Assembly: GCA_024239075.1 (NCBI GenBank)
Contig: JANBVI010000063.1
Coordinates: 1 to 64,000 of the forward strand
Source: Fischerella sp. CENA71
GTDB taxonomy: Bacteria; Cyanobacteriota; Cyanobacteriia; Cyanobacteriales; Nostocaceae
DNA: 64,000 bases
Reading direction: 5' to 3'
Below, in pieces: positions 1 to 8,437 of the stretch. Position 1 is the stretch's first letter, and each line of letters opens with the position of its first letter. A program made the position numbers and the translations under genes. A model generated the notes under the pieces. That model was not told the origin of the DNA. It made no database searches and was given only the letters and a program-made list of their open reading frames with translations.

Positions 1-103
1 TTCAAAGAAAGAGGGTTTATTTCTCTGATGAAGAACATCTAAAACCTTAATTTTTATGCAAATTTAACTTTGATTATATTCTATCAGTTGTTTGTGTAAT
101 TAA

Positions 104-796
104 TTCTGCTTAGTTACTTATCAACTCGCCTTTCGTCACAAAAAGCAGATCATCGATATCGCGCTGGCGAGTGGCTACGAAAATCATGAATCGTTTTCTC
201 GCGCATTCAAAAAGAGCATAGGGCAGACCCCTTCTGAGTTCAGAAAGCAGCCGCAGTGGGGTCTTTGGCACTTGACTTACCAACCATTAACTGACATAAG
301 GATCAATTATATGAAACTAGAAAACCAGCCCGCGCAAGTCAAGCTAATTTCCTTTAAAAACACCAAAGTTGCAGTCCTTGAGTACCGTGGCAACCCAAAT
401 CTCATAGGGAACTCCGTGTGCAAATTTATCGAATGGCGAAAGCAGAACTGTCTGCCGCCTACGGTCAGTGACACTTTCAACATCCTCTATGATAATCCGT
501 CCGAGACCGCACCCGACGACTATCGCCTTGATATATGTGCATCAACGGAGCGTGATGTGGTTGACAACCCATTTGGGGTTGTAGGAAAAATCATTCCTGG
601 TGGAAGATGTGCTGTATTGCGGCACATAGGTTCTGACAGCAATATCAGTCAGAGCATAACTTATTTGTACTCTATATGGCTCCCGTTGAGCGGAGAAGAA
701 CCGCGAGACTTTCCACTGTATCTCCAGAGAGTCAGTTTTTTTCCTGATGTGCCTGAGTATGAGGCTATCACCGACATATTTCTACCCCTCAAGTAG
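104..796 (+). pseudogene. 5'-truncated AraC-family regulator with GyrI-like effector domain
   Basis: An open frame begins right after a stop at 101-103 and runs to the stop at 794-796. Codons from about 125 to 260 encode the C-terminal half of an AraC helix-turn-helix, with IIDIALASGY and ESFSRAFKKSIGQTPSEFR matching the second HTH and its tail. From about 311 on the frame matches a GyrI-like (AraC effector-binding) domain. This is the Rob-like order HTH then GyrI. The first HTH and any credible start codon are missing; only a TTG at 272 or an ATG at 311 would give a free-standing GyrI domain. Base composition is more GC-rich than the AT-rich flanks, so acquired DNA is plausible. I read it as a remnant, although the effector domain itself could still be translated. 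Confidence 0.7.
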
Positions 797-929
797 CAGT
801 AGTATTTGTACTCGTTACCGACAAGTGGGGAGCGGTTAACGTTTGAGCCATTACGTTGAATAGGCGACTCAAACCATTAATTTATCGTGATTGTGACCTC
901 TGTGTTCTCACTTTTCAGTCCCAACCTAA

Positions 930-956
930 TTTAATTTACATCAAGCGTAAATTAAA
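930..956. repeat. AT-rich inverted repeat between two genes
   Basis: TTTAATTTAC (930-939) pairs perfectly with GTAAATTAAA (947-956) across a 7-nt loop. It lies between the AraC remnant and the 3' end of the convergent lipoprotein gene. It lacks the GC stem expected of a strong terminator, so its role is uncertain. Confidence 0.4.
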
Positions 957-1006
957 AATTGGTAAGAAAGACAAGGCGGACATGGAAAGGGAGAAAACTA
1001 GAAATT

Positions 1007-1513
1007 TTACTTAGCGACTTCCGCTTTCTCGACAGAGTTATTATCTACACCCAAAGTTAGCTGGAGAGGAATATTTGATGGATATGCTTTAACTACTTGC
1101 CGATAAACTTCGTAGTTTGTGGATAAAGTTTTTTGTTGAGAATCTGCTGTATACGTGAGCTTATACTCTACAGATTTTAAGATTTCGGGTGTACTTGCTT
1201 GTTCTTGAGGTTTTTTTCGCTCTTCTACTTGCGACACTGAAGGTCGTGGTGGTAAAGTCGGCCACCATAAACCTTTGTCATCAGGGCCGATCACTGCTCC
1301 AGCAGGCTTGATTCCATTACGATTTAGCACAGAAGCTGTAGCAAAGGTTTCCAAGCGTGGTGATGGTTCATTCGCAAGCTCATATGCATATTTAACTTGC
1401 CACGTATAAGTAGTTAACGCTGTGGCTTCGTACTGGTTAGTAGTGAGAGTGCTGCAACTAGTAAGTGTGAGTGCTGTTGCTCCAAGCATCATCGAAAGCA
1501 AAAATCTCTTCAT
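1007..1513 (-). CDS. Small lipoprotein, function unknown
   Basis: The product is 168 aa with a lipoprotein signal peptide: basic MKRF start, hydrophobic core, then the lipobox LTSC placing the lipidated Cys at about residue 20. The ATG at 1513 is chosen over an upstream GTG at 1525 because GGAG sits six bases before it. The mature part is Thr-rich at first, then contains a Pro-rich stretch (TLPPRPSVSQ) and ends AEVAK. I see no catalytic motif. Probably a membrane-tethered envelope protein. It converges on the AraC remnant and is flanked upstream by GC-rich repeats. Confidence 0.65.
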   Translation of the reverse strand: MKRFLLSMMLGATALTLTSCSTLTTNQYEATALTTYTWQVKYAYELANEPSPRLETFATASVLNRNGIKPAGAVIGPDDKGLWWPTLPPRPSVSQVEERKKPQEQASTPEILKSVEYKLTYTADSQQKTLSTNYEVYRQVVKAYPSNIPLQLTLGVDNNSVEKAEVAK

Positions 1514-1554
1514 CAATTTCTCCACAGCGATCGCAAACTGCTAAATCTAACATC

Positions 1555-1640
1555 AAGGAGACACGGGGACACGGCGAGAGTTTATAATAATTTCCCCGCG
1601 TCACCGCGTCTCATTATCTCCGCGTCTTCTTCAGTTAATG
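1555..1640. repeat. Dispersed GC-rich repeat (CGCGTC / ACACGG type)
   Basis: Short motifs such as acacggggacacgg, ccccgcgtc and ctccgcgtcttc recur here between the lipoprotein gene and the SDR gene. The same vocabulary reappears inside the aspartate kinase (about 25670-25775) and the M28 peptidase (about 43207-43305), so it is a dispersed cyanobacterial repeat family. Confidence 0.5.
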
Positions 1641-1728
1641 GTATGCCCTCGGTGTCACCCTTACGAAAGATGTATCGTCGCTTAATCAAAGTTAATACAG
1701 GGAAGGAGAAACATAGAGATGATCAATC

Positions 1729-2751
1729 ATGCAATTAAAGCCCATTAATCAGCAAGTAGTCTCGGTGGTTGGTGCTTCCAGTGGTATCGGACGGTTAACA
1801 GCACTGAAGTTTGCCAAACGTGGTGCCAAAGTAGTAATTGCTGCTCGTAGCGAAGCGGGGCTAAAGTCTTTAGGAGATGAGATTCAAGGTTTTGGTGGTG
1901 AGGCTACATATGTAGTTGCAGATGTGAGTGATGCCCAACAAGTCAAAGCGATCGCAGACAAAACGGTAGCCGAATATGGACGGTTAGATACTTGGGTTCA
2001 TCTTGCTGCTACAGGTATAATTGCACCTTTTGAGAAAATCACACCAGAGGAATTTGAACGAGTTGTTGATGTGACTTTGATGGGACAGGTATATGGTGCA
2101 ATGGCAGCATTACCCCATCTGAAAAAAGAGGGACGTGGGGCGTTAATTCATATATCCTCAATGGAAGGTAGGCGAAGTTTGCCATTGCAAAGTCCCTACT
2201 CGACTGCTAAACATGGTTTAGAAGGTTTTTTAGATGCTTTAAGGGTCGAGTTACAGTACGAAAAATGGCCCATCAATGTGACATCAATCTTGCCTGCAAC
2301 AATAAATACACCTTTCTACAACAAAGTCGGCACTAAACTAGGGGTAAAGCCAACTGGTATACCACCCTACTATCAACCTGAGATTGTTGCTGATGCTATC
2401 CTTTACGCTGCCGAACATCCTATGCGTGATTTTATCGTCGGCGATGCTGGCAAGGCGTTAGATATTTTACAAAAAATTTCGCCTGCTTTTGCAGATACAC
2501 TACTGACAACGATTGCTTTTGCAGGACAGCATACGGCTGAACCAAAGTCAGAAGACGATCCAAATAATGTTTTTGCACCAATCTCAGGCTATGATCGCGT
2601 GGAAGGAGACTTTAATCAGCTAGCAATACCCTCTTTCTTGGATTGGTTAGATATGAATCCCCCATTGAAGTGGGGAGTAGTAGCATTAGCTGCATTAGGC
2701 ATTGTAGCATTTTTGGGCGGATGGCAACTCCCCAGACCTGAAGGGCGGTGA
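1729..2751 (+). CDS. Short-chain dehydrogenase/reductase with C-terminal membrane anchor
   Basis: A classical SDR of 340 aa. The cofactor motif GASSGIG is at residues 15-21, the active-site Ser at 143/144 (HISSMEG), and the catalytic pair Tyr157/Lys161 lies in SPYSTAKHG. The usual NNAG is replaced by HLAAT (91-95). It is about 90 residues longer than a classical SDR. The extra C-terminal part ends in a hydrophobic helix of about 20 residues (315-334), so the enzyme is probably membrane-attached with a cytosolic catalytic domain. NAD(P)-dependent oxidoreductase activity is expected from the family; the substrate is unknown. It appears monocistronic. Confidence 0.85.
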   Translation: MQLKPINQQVVSVVGASSGIGRLTALKFAKRGAKVVIAARSEAGLKSLGDEIQGFGGEATYVVADVSDAQQVKAIADKTVAEYGRLDTWVHLAATGIIAPFEKITPEEFERVVDVTLMGQVYGAMAALPHLKKEGRGALIHISSMEGRRSLPLQSPYSTAKHGLEGFLDALRVELQYEKWPINVTSILPATINTPFYNKVGTKLGVKPTGIPPYYQPEIVADAILYAAEHPMRDFIVGDAGKALDILQKISPAFADTLLTTIAFAGQHTAEPKSEDDPNNVFAPISGYDRVEGDFNQLAIPSFLDWLDMNPPLKWGVVALAALGIVAFLGGWQLPRPEGR

Positions 2752-2759
2752 TTCTAGGC

Positions 2760-2969
2760 TCAAACAGCAATTACAAGCTTCCAGAACCAATCACGCATTT
2801 GATGAGAAATATCCTCATGCTTGCGTACTAGGTTCTTCCTAGCCCATTCCCGATGAGATTGGGCTTTTAGTTTTTTGGTGTATTGTCTACTTGCTTCCTT
2901 AATTGGTGGTAACAGACAACTTGAAATATTGAGATGACTCAATCTAAGAGCCATGATAAATACATACAA
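2760..2969 (-). pseudogene. Possible TnpB (IS200/IS605 OrfB) fragment
   Basis: Only about 69 codons are open. The segment with AQSHREWARKNLVRKHEDIS followed by HQMRDWFWKL resembles the N-terminal third of TnpB/OrfB, where a run of basic residues is followed by an I(A/S)xxRxDWFWKL-type motif. The RuvC-like catalytic part and the zinc ribbon are absent, so it would be a decayed fragment. No left or right IS end is visible. Identification rests on a short motif from memory and needs a profile search. Confidence 0.35.
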
Positions 2970-3135
2970 ATAATTTACATTTGCATAGTAGTTTATTTAC
3001 ATAATATTTATAAATCAGTGATTTTTCTCTGGAAACAGACGTTAGATTTAAAAAATAGTCGTTTTGGAGCAATAAGTAAATTAATTGCCACGTTAGTTAA
3101 AGTAACTTGTTAAGATTTACGACTAAAATTGCCTT

Positions 3136-5724
3136 ATGTTAAGCAGACATCGGGTATCGAATATCCGACGCTTATTGCAGTTTTTATTTATATGCATTTT
3201 TGCCTGTGGCTTATGCATAAAATATTTTCCGTCATGGGTCAGAATATTTAGCGAAGCAATTCCGGTACAAACACAAACAATAGTTAAAAATGAGTACAAT
3301 CAGGACTTTCTCGCTCCAGCTAGTGATTTTAGTCAACTACTAGAACAAGCTTGGAAAAAATATGAAGCTAGAAATATGCAAGATGCGATCGCACATCCAC
3401 AAATAGCTTCAAATACAACCATTGTCGAGAATTTGGTAAGTGTATATCACGAAATAGGTGAGTCGAAAAAAGCGATCGCCTACTATCGTCAAATTAACAA
3501 CTGGTCAAAGGTAGGACTAATTATCATCGAGCAAGCACAAGCATACAATAAGCTGGGTAAACCAAATTATGGGAGGATGCTTTCTGAAATTGCTTTACAA
3601 ATTGCTCATACTTACAATGATGATGGTTTAGAGTCTGCTGCCTTTCGTGTTAGAGGTGAAGCTCATCGAATCGCAGGTAACTATTACAAAGCGATTAATG
3701 ATTTAACTTTTAGCATTAACCTTGCTCAGGATACTCATAATTTAGAATATCAAACTGCTGCTTTAAATCAATTAGGAATTACTTATATAAATTTGGCTCA
3801 AACAAATTATAAATATGCCAAAACAGCTTTGAATGCAGATGATAATAATCAAGCTCAATATTTTCAAAAGCAAGCACAGATATTTGATTTAAAAGCTTTA
3901 GCAATTTTCCAGGATAGTTCAACTATTTCTCGACAATACAAAGATAAGATTAACGAAATTAACTTATTAATAGATTCGATTCCACCTGCCAGTCGGCTTG
4001 GGAAATCACAATTAGTCACGGCAAAATTACAACTAGTTTTATTGTTATTAAAAAGTTTACCAATTTCCGATGCTAAAGCTGATGCAGCTATTAATGTATC
4101 TGAAGTATTGCAATATTTAGCATCTGAACAAAATTTGGATTTTGCCAAATGTCCAGCTAATTACCGAGAATCACAAGCGATTGATTTACTCAATGAAGCT
4201 GTATCAATTTCTCAAATTTTGTCAAACTATCGTGCTTTATCTTTTGCTTTTGGTCATCTCGGTCATATCTATGAGTGTAAACACAACTATGAGCAAGCAC
4301 TAAAATTAACGCAACAAGCACAACAAGCTGCACAAATAAAACCGAATGCTCAAGATAGTTTGTATTTATGGTATTGGCAAGCAGGAAGAATTTTAAAATC
4401 ACAAAATCGACCAATGGAAGCGATCGCAGCTTATGAAAAAGCTGTGTCTACTCTTGAAAATATCTCCACTCAGATAGTTGTTACTAATCCAGATTTACAG
4501 CTAGATCCTTATGATACTTTGGAATGGATTTATCACGAGTTGATCGCACTCAAGTTAACTCTAGAAGATAATGAGGGTGAATCAAGTCATCTTTATTCTG
4601 CAATCACTAGCCTTGATGCTCTTAAACTAGCAGAAATCCGAAATTATTTCCGCAATGATGATGTTTCTATCACACTTCATCAAGCCAAAGCCGATTTACT
4701 AAGTAGTAAGACAATTACGGCTGTATTTTGGTCAATTGTATTAGAAGACCGTAGTGCAATTGTAGTTTATCTTCCTAATGGTGAGACCAAATTAGAATGG
4801 ATTAAACTTGATCGTCAAAGCTTCAAAGATGAAATCAACAAATTTCGCCTTGGGCTAGAGAGACGTAGTGATATCATTTATCATCGCAGCCAAGCACAAA
4901 AGCTATATGATTTGATTATTCGTCCTTTTGCTGTTGATTTAGAGTCACTACAAGTAAAAACACTAGTTTTTATTCCAGACAGTTTTCTCCGTAGTGTACC
5001 AATGGCAGCACTACATGACGGAAATGATTTTCTCATTCAAAAATATGCGATCGCATCTACCCCTAGTTTGAGTTTGACAGATCCATTCAAACTCAAATCT
5101 GAAAAATTCAGAGCATTAGCTGTGGGGTTGACTCAAGATGCAAAGATGGATGGCCGCATATATAAAGCTTTGAGTAATATCAAACAAGAAATCAAACAGG
5201 TTTTGATGTTGATACCGGGTAGCAAACAGTTATTAGATGAGAATTTCACACGCGATCGCTTGCAAGCAGAACTCCAGCGCAGTGTTTATTCAATAGTTCA
5301 TATTGCTACTCATGCTGAATTTGGTATTGCTCCCGAAGATACATTTCTGCTCATGGGTAACAACGAAAAGCTTACCATTAGAGACTTGTATGGTATCATT
5401 CAAGCTGTCTCACAAGGTCTAAATACAGTCGATTTATTGTTATTAACTGCTTGTGAAACTGCCCGTGGAAATGATAATACTAACTTGGGTCTAGCTAGTA
5501 TGGCAGTTTCCGCAGGTGTGAGAAGTACTTTTGCTTCTCTATGGTCAATCGATGATGCAGCTACAGAGATTTTAGTCACAAAATTTTATCAATACTGGCA
5601 TCATTACGGTTTTAGTAAAGCAGAAGCTTTGCAAAAAGCCCAGCAAGACCTGATTGCTTTAGGGAAAAAATATGCTCATCCTTATTATTGGGCGCCTTTT
5701 ATTCTTCTAGGTAACTGGTTGTAG
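3136..5724 (+). CDS. TPR-CHAT domain protein (caspase-like peptidase family)
   Basis: An 862-aa protein. Residues about 12-35 form one hydrophobic anchor. Residues about 60-480 hold degenerate TPR helices (for example IAYYRQINNWSKVGLIIIEQ and RPMEAIAAYEKAVSTL). The C-terminal third is a CHAT domain with the His motif VHIATHA (candidate catalytic His726) and the Cys motif LLLTACETARG (Cys773), then the usual FASLWSIDD and YYWAPFILLGNW ending. CHAT domains are the caspase/separase-clan domains first named from HetF. Both dyad residues are present, so it may be an active peptidase facing the cytosol or the periplasm. The partner is unknown; TPRs suggest protein recruitment. Confidence 0.85.
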   Translation: MLSRHRVSNIRRLLQFLFICIFACGLCIKYFPSWVRIFSEAIPVQTQTIVKNEYNQDFLAPASDFSQLLEQAWKKYEARNMQDAIAHPQIASNTTIVENLVSVYHEIGESKKAIAYYRQINNWSKVGLIIIEQAQAYNKLGKPNYGRMLSEIALQIAHTYNDDGLESAAFRVRGEAHRIAGNYYKAINDLTFSINLAQDTHNLEYQTAALNQLGITYINLAQTNYKYAKTALNADDNNQAQYFQKQAQIFDLKALAIFQDSSTISRQYKDKINEINLLIDSIPPASRLGKSQLVTAKLQLVLLLLKSLPISDAKADAAINVSEVLQYLASEQNLDFAKCPANYRESQAIDLLNEAVSISQILSNYRALSFAFGHLGHIYECKHNYEQALKLTQQAQQAAQIKPNAQDSLYLWYWQAGRILKSQNRPMEAIAAYEKAVSTLENISTQIVVTNPDLQLDPYDTLEWIYHELIALKLTLEDNEGESSHLYSAITSLDALKLAEIRNYFRNDDVSITLHQAKADLLSSKTITAVFWSIVLEDRSAIVVYLPNGETKLEWIKLDRQSFKDEINKFRLGLERRSDIIYHRSQAQKLYDLIIRPFAVDLESLQVKTLVFIPDSFLRSVPMAALHDGNDFLIQKYAIASTPSLSLTDPFKLKSEKFRALAVGLTQDAKMDGRIYKALSNIKQEIKQVLMLIPGSKQLLDENFTRDRLQAELQRSVYSIVHIATHAEFGIAPEDTFLLMGNNEKLTIRDLYGIIQAVSQGLNTVDLLLLTACETARGNDNTNLGLASMAVSAGVRSTFASLWSIDDAATEILVTKFYQYWHHYGFSKAEALQKAQQDLIALGKKYAHPYYWAPFILLGNWL

Positions 5725-5844
5725 TGAAAAAGACGCTATCAGTACCTTAAATAAAATTAAATTCATCCGCGGAGATAGGGAACTCTTAACCTACTATTAT
5801 TTGGGTCATTCTATTTTCTTACTAGTTAGTGTTAAGCCAGTTAA

Positions 5845-6150
5845 TCAATAAAAAGCTTCTATGTTGTGTCGAAAAGCGATTAAGGCGTGCTTCCCCTGCT
5901 CCTCTTTTAGCCCACAAAGGATCGCATCAGATACTTCTAATGAAACTATTGTCTTAATTTCAATATTAGTGTTGTAGCCTGCTAAGTCTGACAAGCGTCT
6001 TCCGTGACCGCCTTCACCCTGCACTTGACTAATGGTGTAGCCGCTGACATTATGTTTTTTTAGGAGCTTAACAATACGGTCTTTAAGCACCGTTTCACCA
6101 ATGATGGTGAGTAAAACAGCAGGTTCTAGGGAAGTGTCTGAGTCTGACAT
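5845..6150 (-). CDS. PII-like signalling protein
   Basis: A 101-aa protein of PII-fold size. The pattern VLLTIIGETVLKDRIVKLLK, then GYTISQVQGEGG, resembles the first beta-alpha-beta unit and T-loop start of PII-like proteins (SbtB-type and related). The canonical PII uridylylation/phosphorylation T-loop sequence is absent, so this is not GlnB. A ligand-sensing trimer is expected from the fold. GGAG lies six bases upstream of the ATG. No transporter gene adjoins it, so the partner cannot be inferred. Confidence 0.6.
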   Translation of the reverse strand: MSDSDTSLEPAVLLTIIGETVLKDRIVKLLKKHNVSGYTISQVQGEGGHGRRLSDLAGYNTNIEIKTIVSLEVSDAILCGLKEEQGKHALIAFRHNIEAFY

Positions 6151-6312
6151 GGAGAACTCCAGAGATTAGGTTTTGGCTGAAAGAGCTTAAATTTTCGCTG
6201 TCCAGTCCAGATTCTGTATTCAAAAGGCTCAAGCATTTCTGCCTAAGCCAGTACTGAATGCAATTAATGTGCTAGATTAATCGATTAGCTTCAAAAGCTC
6301 AATCGATAAAGC

Positions 6313-6612
6313 TTAGTAGCGGTTACGTCCGCCGTAGCTTCGGCGACCATCATTAAATGAACTTCTATCTTCTCTAGGTTTAGCCTTATTAACTTTAAGA
6401 CCACGTCCCATCCACTCAGCACCATCAAGCGCTTCAATTGCAGCTGTTTCTTCTGCATCTGTACCCATTTCCACGAAACCAAAACCGCGTAAACGACCTG
6501 TTTCACGATCAGTAGGTAGCTGAACCCGCTTCACAGAACCATATTCTGCAAAAACTGCATTCAGACTATCTTCTGTAACTTCGTAAGAAAGATTGCCTAC
6601 ATAAACTGACAT
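6313..6612 (-). CDS. Cyanobacterial RRM RNA-binding protein (Rbp type)
   Basis: A 99-aa protein with one RNA recognition motif: RNP2 VYVGNL at 3-8 and RNP1 RGFGFVEM at about 42-49, followed by a short Gly/Arg/Tyr tail (GRRSYGGRNRY). This is the standard cyanobacterial Rbp architecture, members of which bind mRNA and are often cold-induced. GGAG is seven bases upstream of the ATG. About 270 bases of non-coding sequence lie upstream, enough for the long regulated leader typical of the family, but I cannot define a promoter. Confidence 0.9.
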   Translation of the reverse strand: MSVYVGNLSYEVTEDSLNAVFAEYGSVKRVQLPTDRETGRLRGFGFVEMGTDAEETAAIEALDGAEWMGRGLKVNKAKPREDRSSFNDGRRSYGGRNRY

Positions 6613-6883
6613 AAATTGTCTCCGAAATTGTAAGGGTGCAGAGATTTAAGTTTCGGAGAAAAGTCTGTAAATACCAAAAGGAAAAAGCCCGTCAATACTA
6701 AAAACAAACGCGGTCGCCGAATTAACTCTCATCTATATAGTATGACATAACCAGCAATGATCACAGGATAGTTGCAAAAACCGTTATATAAAGTTATGTA
6801 AACCGTTTATAGCTAAGTATGGATGATAAGTTGCGATACCTGCGGCGGGCTGGGCTGATTTAGGAATTTAAAATAGTAATAAC

Positions 6884-7332
6884 TTATATGAAAGTAGCGA
6901 ACGCTACTATGAATTTTTCTGGATCTACTGGTTTAGATAAGTGTTTTTGAAAACCTGTTGCTAGAGCTTGTTTTTGATTAGATTCTCCAACACAAGCTGT
7001 AAGTGCGATCGCTGTTATCTGTCCGCCTTGTTCTTTTGCAGCTGCAATAGTTGCAGCTAAATCAACTGAAGAAATGTTCAGTGTTAATTTGCCTTGTAGA
7101 ATGCGGGAAACATGTAATAAATCACCGATAAGTTGAGTTTGTAATACCAATTTGAAAAAAGAATGCGACAGATGAATTCCGTAGAGACGCGTAGACGCTC
7201 GTTCGTAAGAGTATTATCGCGTCTCATATTCTGAAGTGTGGCAAACTTTTTTGAATTGGTATAATTTAGCAGTGGTTCGATTGTTTCCAAAGCGCTCCCC
7301 TGGTGTACGCAGTTCATGAAGACTGTTGGCAA
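6884..7332 (-). pseudogene. Broken hybrid histidine kinase / response regulator
   Basis: Read on the minus strand, three frames carry consecutive pieces of one hybrid kinase: an H-box (LHELRTP) near 7300-7325, then after a frameshift ALETIEPLLN, then after an inserted element QTQLIGDLLHVSRILQGKLT. This is followed directly by the end of a receiver domain (ITAIALTACVGESNQKQALA, then FQKHLSKPVDPEKF). The ATPase domain and most of the receiver, including the phospho-acceptor Asp, are missing. It cannot work as a kinase. The surviving 88-codon frame at 6884-7150 could be translated but would be an inert chimera. Confidence 0.75.
7144..7262. mobile_element. MITE-like element inside a broken histidine kinase gene
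   Basis: The left end ATACCAATTTGAAAAAAG and the right end CTTTTTTGAATTGGTAT are near-perfect inverted repeats, differing by a single indel. About 119 bp are enclosed, with an internal gtagagacgcg segment typical of cyanobacterial miniature elements. It carries no ORF of its own. Flanking TA or TAA might be a short target duplication, but this is weak. It separates two parts of a dimerisation domain that are contiguous in intact relatives. Confidence 0.6.
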
Positions 7333-7414
7333 TTATCGTAAGCCTATGTATTATGCAAGCCGATGCATTAATAATCCAAGTCACTGCATTAACAATACAC
7401 ATTCTTACATCAGC

Positions 7415-8155
7415 TTAAAAATCATATTTTTCTAGAGCAATTAGATATACATCCTTAATTTGTGGTGACTTTTCTAAGTTAGCTAGGTCTTTTAATAAAT
7501 TTATTGCTAGTTTTCCCAATTGGCCATCACGAGTATTCGCTAAAGCTTCAGCCAAGGCATCGTACCACATCCCAGCTTCAGCATAGAGGCTAGCTCTTTG
7601 GGTGCGATCGTATTTTCGATGGAGTGCATTTTGCAAACTGGCTGGTATGGGTACAATAGCAATGTCTGCTGTCGCAAGTAAATTGTGTGAAGGATGGTTA
7701 AAATCACATAAAATTTCTACCTGCCATATATAATTTTTACCTAAGACTAAACCAGGCAAATTTTCTGGGACAGATAGTTTCATAATCCCTGGAGAACTTT
7801 GTAATCGAGATTTATAAGTTAGTTTCGGTTGTTCGTTACTGCTTAACTCATAAATAGAAAATTCTAGCGGGATTTGTGGGTGATGAGGTACAAACCAAGC
7901 GAAAGTAGGATGGGTTGAAGTGGTTTGTCCAATGTGTGTAACAGGAGCAAGCAGGGTTATAGAATCAGCATCACTAGCTTTGCATGTTCCCCTAGTTCCC
8001 GATGATTCTGTATAACCACTTGGTGGTTTTTGATCTGGGGGGGGTTTATATGCAGCTAAAGTTACCTGGTTAAATGAGAAGGGAATGGTCAAAGCACAAA
8101 TTGTTAATATCTTTAGATTAAAAACTTTGTGCAAGAGCCACTGTGTGTGAGTCAT
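7415..8155 (-). CDS. DUF928 family exported protein
   Basis: A 246-aa protein using the ATG at 8155, preceded by GAGGG at seven bases; the upstream ATG at 8173 has no ribosome site. It has an N-terminal signal-like hydrophobic segment ending near FNQVTLAA, then a Pro-rich stretch, then the family core: SGTRG, LLAPVTHIGQTTSTHPTFAW and a long beta-rich middle. It ends with helices (RASLYAEAGMWYDALAEALA) resembling a TPR-like cap. The biochemical function of DUF928 is unknown. Families of this kind often accompany CHASE2 and CHAT genes in cyanobacteria, which fits the neighbouring CHASE2 kinase. Confidence 0.8.
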   Translation of the reverse strand: MTHTQWLLHKVFNLKILTICALTIPFSFNQVTLAAYKPPPDQKPPSGYTESSGTRGTCKASDADSITLLAPVTHIGQTTSTHPTFAWFVPHHPQIPLEFSIYELSSNEQPKLTYKSRLQSSPGIMKLSVPENLPGLVLGKNYIWQVEILCDFNHPSHNLLATADIAIVPIPASLQNALHRKYDRTQRASLYAEAGMWYDALAEALANTRDGQLGKLAINLLKDLANLEKSPQIKDVYLIALEKYDF

Positions 8156-8437
8156 TATTTTCCCTCTTGGCATTGCACTAAAAAAAATATACTTATTGGT
8201 AGATGTAGGTAGTTAGTAATTGGTATTTATTTTTTATTGCCATTAACCATAGACAATTAGCAATTGGTTATACCTGATTGCTTATTACCGTTACTGACAA
8301 GAAAGTATTTTTTGTTAACCACGCTACAGAATATACTTTCATTCTATTACTAGTAAATGGCTAAATTCATTTCAGATTTTAGCCATTTCTATTGCAGAAA
8401 AATACATAAAAAATGTTTTGATTCTTAATAAAAACAT

